Positions 1 to 9,711 of a stretch of 64,000 nt of DNA are shown in pieces. Origin of the DNA: Golubevia sp. BC0850 (lineage: Eukaryota; Basidiomycota; Exobasidiomycetes; Golubeviales; Golubeviaceae); assembly GCA_012976225.1 (NCBI GenBank), contig JAAVVG010000004.1:186001-250000 (forward strand). Reading direction: 5' to 3'. Below the pieces are notes generated by a model. It saw only the letters and a program-made list of their open reading frames with translations, did not search any database and was not told the origin of the DNA. Positions within the stretch are counted from its first letter, which is position 1, and each line of letters starts with the position of its first letter. Made by a program: the position numbers and the translations under genes.

Positions 1-2684
1 TTGATCTTGCAACTCCTCTTCCACCACCGTTCTGGTTCCCATTCTCTTCCTCCTCCTCCTCGTCTTCTTCTTCTTCCTCTTCTCGTCTATAAGTTTTCTT
101 CTTTTGACTTCCAGGCATAGTCTTGGATCTCTTAACAGAACTGGAGGCAGAAGCGATGGACTTGTTCGGAGAAGCATCCGTTCCAGCTTTTGATGAGGCA
201 GTAGAAGCTCTTGGTCTTTTGCCTAAGTTCAAGGGACCAGAGACACTCGAAGAATTCGGTTTCGATACTACCTGAATCTCTTCGTCTGATCCAATGAGAT
301 CGAGAGGATCTCTCTCTTCATCTTCAGCTGCTTGCTTCTTCTTTGCTTCCTTTTCCGCTTTCTTCTGAGCAGCTCCAGCCTTCTTCTTAGCGGCTGCAGT
401 CGGAGGCTTCTTTGTCGTCTCGGTCTTGGGATTTGCTTTACCCTTTCCTTTCCCGTTCCTCCTCGCTCCAGGTTCATAGAAGTCAGAGTCGTTTGCATCC
501 TCTTTGGCGTTCGACTTTCGAGCGAATTCGGCAGTTTCCTCGTCAGAATTGTTTGCAATCTCTTGATCCGATGCCTTTCCCTTTCCAGCGGGCTGCTTCT
601 TCGAGGAGTTTTCCTGAACGTCTTCTTCCTCGTTGGAGTCCACGATTTTCGAGCCTTTTCCGGCGGCTCCTTCCTTGGATCCACTCGAAGCAGACTTAGA
701 GTTTGATCCAGCTGTCTTTGCTCTGCCTTTGTTGGGAGAGACTGAACGACTGTTGCTTCTGGTAGAGGCCGTCCTGCCTTTCGATGTTGAGGCTGTACGA
801 GGTCTAGCATTGGCCGAAGTGTCGTTTCCATCTTCTTGATCGTCTTCGTCTTCTTCGCTCTCTGCGATGAGAGGTTTTGGCTTCCCCTTGAATTTCTTGT
901 TGGACTTGGCAGGCTGAACGACGATTTGGACTTCGGAATCGGAATCCGAACCTGAATCTACTCTATTCCTCTTCTCGTTTCCCTTGATCTTGCCACCACC
1001 CTCCTCTTCCTCTTCTATGTTCTCAACTTCATCGTCATCGTCAGAATGAGCTGATTTTCCTTTTCCCTTTCCTCCTCTCTTTCCCTTGGAAGAAGGTGGC
1101 GCTGAACCTGCTCTTGTGACACCTCTGGTGGCAGCTCCGGTCTTGGCAGCAGGAGGATCCTTCTTCGACCTCAATTCGTCTCCATCCTTGCTAACTGTAG
1201 GAGCATAGTTAGTTGTGGTTGCTGCTCTACGAGCTGGTCTACCAGCGGCAGTGACCTCCTGAGCCACTTGAGCGGTCTTGTTCTCTTCCTTCTCTGACTC
1301 CTCGTCACTAGCTTGAGACTGTTTTTGAGACTGCTTCTTGGACTCGGAGGATGTTTTCGTGGCAGCTTTCGATTTTCGAGGTTGCAATTCTTCTTCTGAC
1401 TCAGAGTCAGAGGGATTTCCATGAGAAGTCTTAGATCTAGAGAGCAGAGATTGAGGACCTTTGTTCTTCCCTCCGTAAGTGGTAGCTCTTTTGACGACAG
1501 CTGGAGAGGATGCAGTTCGCTTTCTTTGAGCTGCTTCGGAGACTGATTGACCTATCTCAACATCCGATTCCTGCAGTTCCTCCTCTTCACTTTCGTCGAC
1601 GTTCATAGGTCTGGTTCCACCCCCCTTGCCCGTAGTTCCAGGAAGAGTTGTAGCTCCAGTCTGATCGTTGTCTACTGCTCCACTTGAAGGAAAGGCGCTT
1701 GGAATATCAGAATCTCCCGAAGAACTTGGGACTGGCGTTGAATTTGGAACTTTGGGCTTGGACGCTGAACTTTCTGGAACTTTCTCGATTCCCTTTCCAG
1801 AGGTAGAAGAGAAGCGACCGCCATTCTTCTTGATGGATTTGAGAGGAGAACCGTTTGCGGTGTGAGGGAAAGTTGATTGTTGAGCTTCATCTGAAAGATT
1901 GTGGGAATCTGGGAGGAGAGAGAGCTCTGCTGCTGTGGCACGACGAACAGCGGAAGAGCTCACACCTGTTCGTGGGAGAGGGGGTAATGAGTACGAGATT
2001 TGTTGAAGTCAGAAAAGCATAGCTCATTGGTAGAAAAGAGATTGAACCTGCTTTGGCCCATTCTGTTGAGGAGGGGGATCTGCTTGCTGCAGGCTGAGCT
2101 CTCCATCCTCGATTGCCCATCCCCCCTCTCTCTCTGTGTACACGTTATCCCCAATAGAGATGCACAAATTGGCACCAGATCAGGCTTTCATCGCACGTCC
2201 AACGCGAGAGCTACATCTGATGAAGCGCGACTTCTGCTTCCTCCCAGCATGCCCTCTGAACCGACTATATGCCATCTGAATCCGTGCAAACCCCCTACTC
2301 ACCTCCATTTGAATTCCTAGAAGAGGTGTCCCCATCCTTCTTTCCGGCTTGAGGGCGTTCATCCTGAGGTGCGTCTGGATCTTCATCATGATCATAATCA
2401 TCGCCGCTCATGATTCCATTCTCTGAACCTCTGTTGCTGCTTGGAACTCGCTGAGTTGAGGGAGCAGCTGAAGAACTTCCTTTTGCTAGTACAGATCTTG
2501 GAGAGACTAGGTTCGATTCTATTAGAGGGATACGATGTGGTGATTGAAGAACGCCACCAGCTCCTTTGGAATCGGAGGAATGAATTGGATTCGCCTTGAT
2601 TCTAGCTGGGGATCTATTTGAGGAAGATGTTTCGGACATTGACTTCTCAAGAGTTGCTTGAACTAATCTTGACTCTGAGCGCAT
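1..2684 (-). CDS. Disordered acidic/lysine-rich protein, 3' end outside window (hypothetical)
   Basis: Two exons can be read: 2684..2303 and 1965..1, joined through a GTGAGT donor and an AACAG acceptor with matching phase (intron of 337 nt). The second exon stays open to the left edge, so the C-terminus is missing; at least about 780 residues are coded. No folded domain is seen. The N-terminus is Ser/Arg-rich, followed by an Asp/Glu/Pro stretch. The rest alternates KGKGK-type basic patches, SDSDSE-type acidic serine clusters (casein kinase 2-like) and, near the left edge, a run of more than ten Glu/Asp. This composition suits a nuclear, chromatin- or nucleolus-associated protein, but that is inference and I recognise no family. 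The start at 2684 is the first ATG of the open frame; ATG codons further in are possible. The gene is divergent from VMA21, 157 bp away. Confidence 0.65.
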
Positions 2685-2841
2685 CTATAAGCTCAAATCT
2701 CTTGAAGAGTCAGAAGTTGAGGTGGTGGTTTCTGTCCACGGCGCGATGAGAAGATGGAAATCTCAAAGCGTCTTCTCGAACTCGCAACGTTCTTCAGATT
2801 TCTCATTGACTATTCATTTTCACTAGCAGAATTCAAAGAGA
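2685..2841. promoter_or_regulatory. Divergent intergenic region between the disordered-protein gene and VMA21
   Basis: Only 157 bp separate the two start codons, so both genes must take their 5' UTRs and core promoters from this stretch. No TATA box or named factor site stands out. Confidence 0.4.
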
Positions 2842-3416
2842 ATGTCAATCAGAGACGTCAGACCATCAAACGTGGCTCCAAGAGGAGTCGATCCTGCGAG
2901 GTGAGTCGTCCTTCCTTCGACTTTGCCATCTCCCCCTGATACCTTACTGACTAATTCTTCCACTTACTCCTCCCTGTCTTCGCCTACTTGATCTTACGGT
3001 ATTATTGTTACCCTTCCGCACGGAATGGAACGGGCAACGCTCTTTTGAATTCGTCTACGACCTCCAATTCTCGACGCTTCCAGTGGAGTCTACTTCAAAC
3101 TAGCTCTCTTCTCAATAGCTCTCTTTGCAGCTCCTTTGACCGCCTACTATTGTTCGGTAGACAAATTCTTTCAAGGTAAGCCCAGAAACGAAGCTCCTTA
3201 ATCCGGCCAACTGTGTACTGACACTCTCCCACATCTTTGACCTCTCTGTGCCTTCTGTGCCCGACAGGCAATCAAACGTATGCTGGTGGCCTGGCAGCTT
3301 TGGTAGCAAATGTGGTTTTAGCGTCCTACGTTCTCATGGCTTTCCTAGAAGACGATGGCTCCACTGCTAAGCAGAGGACGGACGTACCGTCAGGAGAGAA
3401 AAAGAAAGACAAGTAA
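2842..3416 (+). CDS. VMA21: V-ATPase assembly factor Vma21
   Basis: Three exons, 2842..2900, 3084..3175 and 3268..3416, give a 99-residue protein with correct phase at both joins. It has two hydrophobic helices: one starting at GVYFKLALFSIALF (about residues 21-42) and one around GGLAALVANVVLASYVLMAF (about 55-74), joined by a short lumenal loop. This is the layout of Vma21, the ER membrane chaperone that assembles the V0 sector of the vacuolar H+-ATPase. The FxxAPLT segment at the end of helix 1 and the FLEDD after helix 2 are family-like. The protein ends KKDK, a dilysine KKXX signal that returns it from Golgi to ER; yeast Vma21 has a similar tail. Length fits the family. Identity is firm; splice sites are from consensus and phase only. 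Confidence 0.92.
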
Positions 3417-3742
3417 TTTCAGGCTTCAACCAATTCATACCTTCCATGTGCTTACTTCTACTCTGTAAATTAGATTTCTTCGGCCTGATATTTCTTTAGG
3501 TTACTTTGGAGCATTCACTGATCTCCTACTTGTCCTCCGAAGAGACGAGGGGACTCCAAGTCAGATCTTCCGAAACTTCCCTCCGTCTTGAGGATCACTT
3601 TGATGCGAGGACAATCTCTTTCTTGAAAAAAGAATTAGACTCTCCATAAAACCACGAAAATTGGGATTAGAGGATTGTGAGGTGAGCGCTCACAAGAACA
3701 ACACCTATTACGATTCTTCCTTCCGCTATCCACCTCAAAAGC
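3417..3742. other. Intergenic region VMA21 to WD40 gene
   Basis: These 326 bp hold the 3' UTR of VMA21 and the 5' region of the WD40 gene. I see no further coding sequence, repeat or RNA gene. Confidence 0.5.
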
Positions 3743-5991
3743 ATGCAATCTGCTGACCCCTCAACTCTATTTCAATCTGATGCGTCTCTAGCAATCGGAC
3801 AATCCAGAGCTCTGAAAGCTTCCAAAACCTCAACAGGATCAGCTTGGGGCTCGCCAATTTGGCTAGGACATAAGCATGAAGACGTAGAGAAGTTGGCCAG
3901 CGGTGGAGCTGGAGCTGATGGAGGTCCTGGGAAGGTACTAGGAATGGAAGTTGATCAGGAAAGACAGCTAGTTTGGACCGCCGAAAGTGGAGGGAGTGTG
4001 AGAGGAGTTTGTCTAGAGGTGAGTAGGGCGATTCAAGAAGCAAGTCGGTTGGTGAGGTGGGAGATATCTGAGGAGTTCACCCGGCGAGGTGTCATTCTAG
4101 ACCCTAAGAAATAGACTTATTGACTACTTTAGAAAGATCAAGAACGGCAAAGAGGAGAGGATCTCGGTGGGAGCCTCTCATTCTTCTGGATTCCATTTTC
4201 TTTACAGGCAGCTCACTCTCCTCACCTCTCTTCCGTTTCCTTCCTTCTCGCGTTAGACTGGCGACTGTCGATATCTGTTCCGAGGTCATACAGCTCCAGC
4301 CTCTTGCTTGGCGGTCTATCAAACCCCTTCTGGTCGTTCCATTCTAATTTCTGGTTCTTGGGACAAGTCTATTCGATTCTGGCCACTGCCAACATCTTCC
4401 AACAATGAGTCCTCAACTGCAAGTAATTTAGATCCAATCCGAATCAAACCTATAGCAATCTTGCCAAATGCAGGATCGGATTTCATCAAATCGATTCACG
4501 TTCTAGATTCTTCTCGAGGAGCTTCTTCCGAAACGCTTCTCTCGGGAGGTAGCGATCGGGTAGTCAGAGCCTGGGACATGAAGATTTTATCATTATACGT
4601 TGATGGTCTCCAAGAGAACGCATGGAGGAAAGCTGGGAATGGGGAAGAAGTCAAGCTAGAAACTCCCCCCGCTCCGGTCATGATGGCTACTATGAGGGAG
4701 CACACTCGTCCACTCTCTGCTCTCACTTCTTTGCCTCCTCAACCAAACTCTACCTCAAACTCAGACCCATCAACTGTCTTCTCTGCCGATTCTATGGGAC
4801 GAATCTTCGAGATGCGGCTTCATATCACTCGATCTGACAAGCCTCCGAGTGCCAGATTCGAGATGAGAAGGGAGCTGAAAGGAAATGAGACAGGTGTCTT
4901 TGCACTTTGGGCTGGCTGGAAAAGACGATTTGATGAAGACGCCGAAGAGGATGAGAATGGAAACGTCAAGGAGGAATGGCAGGCAGAGGTCTGGACTGGT
5001 GAGCAGAAATAAAGAATCTGAATGAGAATCCATAATCTCAACTTCTGACCCCTTTTCAACATTATCTGGATCGCCTCAGGCTCTCACGATAAGACTGCCA
5101 GAGAATTCGATCTCGCAGCAGAGAACCAAAAGGTTCCGGTTTCGGTCTCCACTTCCACCTCAACCAAATACGCCACAGTTGGCTCTCAAATTCCTCTATA
5201 TCCAATACGAAGCATTTCACATCCGGACTACGTCAAAGCTCTTCTACCTCTTTCACATCTATTCTCTACTCTCTCATCTCAACCTCAAGGATCTGAAACT
5301 TCAAATGCCTTGAAAGCATCCTCCCTTGTACCTGATGTTCTCTTATCAGGTTCAACAGACGAACAACTCAGAGTTTGGGATCTGACTTCAAAAGCTTCAG
5401 CAGAGGAGTTAGCTGCTGAAAGAGAGAAGGCTAGTAAGCTCCGTTCTTTGAACGGTCAAGCTAATGATGCTGATGAAAGCGGAACGGTATTGATTAGCTT
5501 AGTAGAGGGACATTGGCATGAGATCAGTAGTATCGATATTTGGTGGAGAATCAGGACCGGAGAGCTGGAAAGTGACAGAAAGACAAGAGAGGACGAAGAA
5601 TCAAGAAAGAAAGGGGAAACTCGGGTGGGAGAGGGGATCAACAAGATGACTGTCACGAAAGAAAAAGGCAGTCTGGAAGGAGGAGGAGAATGGTGGATCG
5701 TGACCTCTTCTCTTGATGGAAGTATAAGAAGGTGGAAGTTATCTGGTGAGTTCTGGCGTGTGAAGGCAACTCCGAGCAGCAGGTCCGAGCTGATGAAACC
5801 CTTCTCTCTTTCGATCGAGCTCTTCAGAGCTTCTGATTCCAAAACCTATATCGACCTCCTTCGAGTCGCAAACAGCAGAATCTCTGCCGGCAGGTGTTCC
5901 ACAGCAGAAGGAGAAGAAGTCGACTTCTTCGTCGGCCATGACAGAAGATGAGGAGAGAGAGTTGGCTGAATTGATGGAGGACGATGATTAA
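3743..5991 (+). CDS. WD40-repeat protein (beta-propeller scaffold, role unknown)
   Basis: Four exons, 3743..4018, 4257..4998, 5080..5745 and 5894..5991, give 593 residues with consistent phase. WD40 blades are visible as GH...WD pairs: GHTAPASC then SGSWDKSIRFW (about residues 102-134), GGSDRVVRAWD (about 180-190), GSHDKTAREFD (about 340), SGSTDEQLRVWDL (about 430) and SSLDGSIRRW (about 555). The N-terminal part contains a further degenerate blade (LVWTAESGGSVRGVCLE). A charged, disordered loop lies between the last two blades. The C-terminal exon codes a Lys/Ser stretch and an acidic end with EERELAELM. The first intron uses a TAG acceptor at 4254-4256, directly before an in-frame codon. WD40 propellers act as interaction platforms; I cannot assign this one to a complex. 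It could be a nuclear or ribosome-biogenesis factor. Confidence 0.85.
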
Positions 5992-6213
5992 GATCCAGTT
6001 GATAATTGTTTAATGTTCCATACGACTTTCTCGCCAATTTCAACAAGAATTCCATCTGGGCTGCCTTCAATAAGTTCGATTTGTGTGTGAACAACAGTGG
6101 ATCACGAAAACTTCGAGTAACCAAGTCTAAGCTTTTCTATCGAGCGTTGAAGGTATCGAAGCGATCTGAATGAATGCAGGCCAAGTCGAGAGACAAGTTG
6201 AGGGACAGCTTGT

Positions 6214-7076
6214 GCTAGATCGCAGTTCACAAAATGCTTCAAAGAGGAAGATTCCGATTTTGGTGGGTCGTCACTCTACATGCGATTCAAAGGATTAAAA
6301 AAAAGTAAACTCAAGTGTACTGAATAGCGTGCGAGGCTAATACAATACAATTGAGACCAGGCTGTCTCAACCCAGAGGGAACGTTGAGGGCCTGTTTGAA
6401 CCGCTAGAATGCTTTCCAGACGCAGGTTCTGAGTCAAGGATAGAGTTCTTTGGAACCTTCGCTTGCAAGAAGAGAAGAAGAAAGAAGGGGGTGATTTCTC
6501 AACAGAGAGAGAGAGCAGTTCATCATCCAGCAAGCCAACCCTTCCTTTGCGAAGAAAAGGAGCGACTCATTGCTCCACTCTCTGTAAATGAGATTGATTG
6601 ACCAGCTTCTCGATCCCGTGGAGATGAGAGACTGTTGCTACCTGGGAGGAATGGGGAGAGGGTGTTGAAGATGGTTGCTTTTAACATCTTTGTTGAGTGA
6701 CTGTCCACTGGTCCAACTTCTCTGATATCCTCCTTCCTTTCCCTTCTTGCTTCTATCGAACTTTGATTGATTAGATCTTCAATCCATCCAATGATTCATT
6801 CAGTCCTCTGTCCATCCATGCTCACGGCCGTTCAAATAAGAATCAACTCGACGTCAAAGATACTCACCATGAGATCCTCCCATCTTGGGAGCTACCCTCC
6901 AGATCTGGTTCTAGCCTTGAATCTATCTTAGATCATCTGATCTTGCAGATTTAAGTCATTTGAAGCAGGAGGAGAGAAGGTCGGATTGGGGAGGTGGTGG
7001 TTGGGAAAGAAGAAGAGAGAATCGAACTTCGTCCAAGTTGGCCTCGCGCGCGCCGCGGCCGCAGACGCGTTTTCTC
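6214..7076 (-). repeat. Inverted repeat, left copy (about 0.8 kb, second copy at 37.4-38.3 kb)
   Basis: Read on the minus strand, 6290..7073 matches 38213..37438 of the plus strand nearly throughout. Conserved landmarks include a 61-codon stretch (6523..6708) that is identical in translation and an 85-codon stretch (6276..6533) with a few substitutions. Weaker similarity runs on to about 6214. The other end is sharp, just after a GC-rich block (7041-7069) holding CGCGCGCGCCGCGGCCGC. No terminal inverted repeats, LTR ends or transposase are visible, and the shared open frames look fortuitous. It may be a solo fragment of a dispersed element or a small segmental duplication. The two copies face each other across about 30 kb. 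Confidence 0.85.
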
Positions 7077-7683
7077 ATGGTGACTCTTCTTCCCTTCTCT
7101 CCCCTCTTTGATTTGCTTTCATATGCAAAGCTAATCTCTTTTGAACTTCTTGGTAGATTCCAGCGTCCGCCGAGGATAGACGTTCCGGTCACTACCAACA
7201 TTCTCTGGAAGCCTGTAACCTTTTACGCTCCATTGAATTAGACCAAGCTCTTCCACTTTCGTTAAATCTAAACCAAATTTTATTAGAATAGAACCCTCAG
7301 TCTTCTCCAATGTGCAAGGAGAGAAGAGGGGTAAGGGAATCGGGATAGATGCAAGTGGTAGAAAGTGATGAAACATTCTTTCCATGATCTTCAATGATAA
7401 GGGATTCAATCTTTCAAAGGTAGGGGGATAAAATCGCTGTCTCTCATCACACAATAGTGTACAAAACAGTCCTGACAGAGAAGAATCTATAAAGATTCTG
7501 AGATGCGTACTTTGTGTTTTCTGGGAATGAGACTTGACTTATCTATTCTGTAGTTAATGTCCGTAATAGAATTGCATTAAAGAAAAATTCGAATAAGTGG
7601 TGAAATCATGATGCCCAATCTAAATGCGAAATGAATACAAATGATTCCTCGACAAAATCTTTCACTTCTCTCTTTCCCAAGAT
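7077..7683. other. Intergenic region between inverted repeat and glycine carrier 3' end
   Basis: About 600 bp, AT-rich towards the right. It should contain the 3' UTR of the minus-strand carrier gene. No gene is supported; the small open frames here show no recognisable domain. Confidence 0.45.
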
Positions 7684-9298
7684 CTAAATTCTGTTTTCCA
7701 CTCCATCTCCCAACAATCTTCCACCTTTCTCTTCTCTAAGCCCAATTCCATTGGAACTCTCAAATTCAATCCTAGACTTTTCATTTTGATTCTTGACCCA
7801 CCAACCTCTACCTCCTTCGAAAATGCTCCAACCAATGGCGCCACTCAGAGCTTTCCTAGCCATTCGAAGACCTAAACCATCTAGAAAAGCTTTAGACCCA
7901 TCAGTTTGAGAGATATGTTTGAAAGTTGAAAGTAAAGTTGGTCTGAATTTCTTTTGCTGTTGACTCCTCGAAGATTCCAATTTTTTTCTATCGGGACCTC
8001 TCGTGGGACTTATATCCTTTGAGAGTGCCCCGTCTTGAATTTGCATTCTAGTTTTTAAAATATCGAAAGGATGGGTTAAAAGAGTGGAAGTAGCCCCAGC
8101 AATAACTCCACTTAAAGATACCACAAGAGTTGAACCTCTTCCATCATCATCCGAAGTCTTACTTCCAATTAAATCTAATCCTAAGTTCTTTGAGATTTCT
8201 TCAAGTCTTCGATTTTCTTCTCTTCTAGAAATTAGATTTCCAAGAGAGGTCTTAGATTTTTCATAAACTGCGAGATAGAGACCGGCGTAAGGAGCATCTC
8301 TTAAAGCTGTTGCTGAGAAACCTTGAAACAAACCTCGGATACCGGAGGTTTTGTAGATGTGAGTTAGTGAGGAGAGGAGAGTTGGGTAGAGGTGATGAGG
8401 GAAATGAGAAGACTGAGAGTACGAAGAGATGGGGGAAAGGTTAGATTGGTCAGCCAGGCTCTTTGGGCAAGGAGAGAGCTCTTCTTCTGTCAGTCACTTC
8501 TGGTTCCACACAATCTTAGACTGAGAAAGAATCAATGAAACAGCTCTCAGTCCAATTAGGAACTTACTTCAAACCTAGTCTTCACGATAGTGATCGGACT
8601 CAAAACGAATCCAACTGTCGTTCTTGCGACGGCTCCAGTCAGTAAATTCCCCGTCGTAGATAGCTTTGAAAGTGTGGAACCAGAAGAACTGGACCTCAGT
8701 CGTAGAGATAGGTCAGAGTTCGTTGAACTAGAGATTGGAATCGATAAGATCGGGACTTGAGAAGAAGAAACTATCGAACGAAGTTCTGAAACTGAATAGA
8801 AGTAGATTGCGACTCCTGGTACGTTCCTATGAATTGATTCGACATTGATTGAAGTAAGGAAAAATCCAAAGGGAAAAGAGAGTCAGAAGAGAAGGATTGG
8901 ACAAAACACGGAGACTAGGTAAACGAAAAGAGAGAAGGAGGTTGGAAGCCCTCGTCTAACCCCAGAGATCTCCTCTCTCTCTCTCTCTCTCGCTTTGAGC
9001 TTCTGAAGAGTTTTTCTCTTTCACATTGAACCAATTCTCCTCACCTAACGACGGTAGGGACTGTGCCTCTCCAAAGTCCTTTGATTCCGTCATCCTTCAA
9101 AACCTTCTGAAAAGTAGAGATCAGCCTTCCGGTCCTAGTCCGGTTGATAGTAATTGAGTCGGATAAGGAATGCCGCTGTTGCATCCTGGTTTTCAGAAGA
9201 TCTATTGGTTGTAAGAGTAGACATGAAGCTAAACCAGAGACAGCTCCAGAAGACAAAGTCGTCCAGGTTGGAATCTTTGGGTTTGAGGGTGAGGCCAT
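7684..9298 (-). CDS. HEM25: Mitochondrial glycine carrier, SLC25A38/Hem25 type
   Basis: Three exons, 9298..9045, 8826..8568 and 8412..7684, give 413 residues. Three mitochondrial-carrier repeats are seen, with Px[DE]xx[KR]-type signatures QPIDLLKTRM (about residue 31), SPITIVKTRFE (end of exon 2) and HPFDILKTRMQ (exon 3). Family-specific blocks are LWRGTVPTVVRNVPGVAIYF, ARTTVGFVLSPIT and GFSATALRDAPYAGLY. These match the SLC25A38/Hem25 group, which brings glycine into mitochondria for 5-aminolevulinate synthesis, the first step of heme formation. The protein is about 100 residues longer than usual because of a Ser-rich loop before repeat 2, a charged loop after LRDAPYAGLY and a C-terminal tail. 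The second acceptor was chosen by its pyrimidine tract and family alignment. Intron 1 contains a (CT)n microsatellite. The gene is head-to-head with KGD2. Confidence 0.88.
8972..8991. repeat. (CT)n microsatellite in an intron
   Basis: About ten CT units lie inside the first intron of the glycine carrier gene. A simple repeat. Confidence 0.85.
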
Positions 9299-9711
9299 TC
9301 TTCAAAGAAGAGAAGAGGCTAGAGTGGGTGAGAAGGGATTGATTTTTAGACTCCTAGGTTTCCAGGATTGAAGATAGTCCAGAAGGATAGTTGAATGGTA
9401 ATCCTTGAAATTGATGACGATAGTTTATCTTCTCGAAATGAAGATGACGCGGTCCGATGACTGCGCTTGGTGAGACTATTGAGATTGAGGTCGAGGTTAC
9501 TGAGTTAGATGGAGCAATGCTGAGAACAAAAGTTGGAATGCAAATGAATCAAATATGAAATGTGTTGCTGATGTTGGAAGAGGAGAGCTTGTGACCCAGC
9601 AACCAGGGAGGAGTGAGAAGTGGAAGAACAAGGTTCCTCTTCTTCCGACCCAACCAACTCTATCCTTCATCCTTTTCTCCCAATTTCATTCCCATTCCAT
9701 TCCCATTCAAT
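9299..9711. promoter_or_regulatory. Bidirectional promoter region of HEM25 and KGD2
   Basis: The two start codons face away from each other across 413 bp. A CCAAT pentamer lies at 9680-9684, close to the KGD2 start in a pyrimidine-rich leader, and AGATAG lies at 9372-9377. CCAAT is the target of the Hap/NF-Y complex, which controls respiratory and heme-related genes in fungi, and GATA-type motifs are bound by iron- and nitrogen-responsive factors. Both motifs are short and expected by chance, so binding is only a suggestion. Confidence 0.4.

Noticed and set aside
6276-6708. Two open frames conserved between both repeat copies
   Set aside because: Conservation follows from the DNA repeat itself; the frames overlap, are short and resemble no protein.
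9613-9711. Upstream in-frame start for KGD2
   Set aside because: It would add 33 residues read from the pyrimidine-rich leader; the ATG at 9712 gives a typical mitochondrial presequence.
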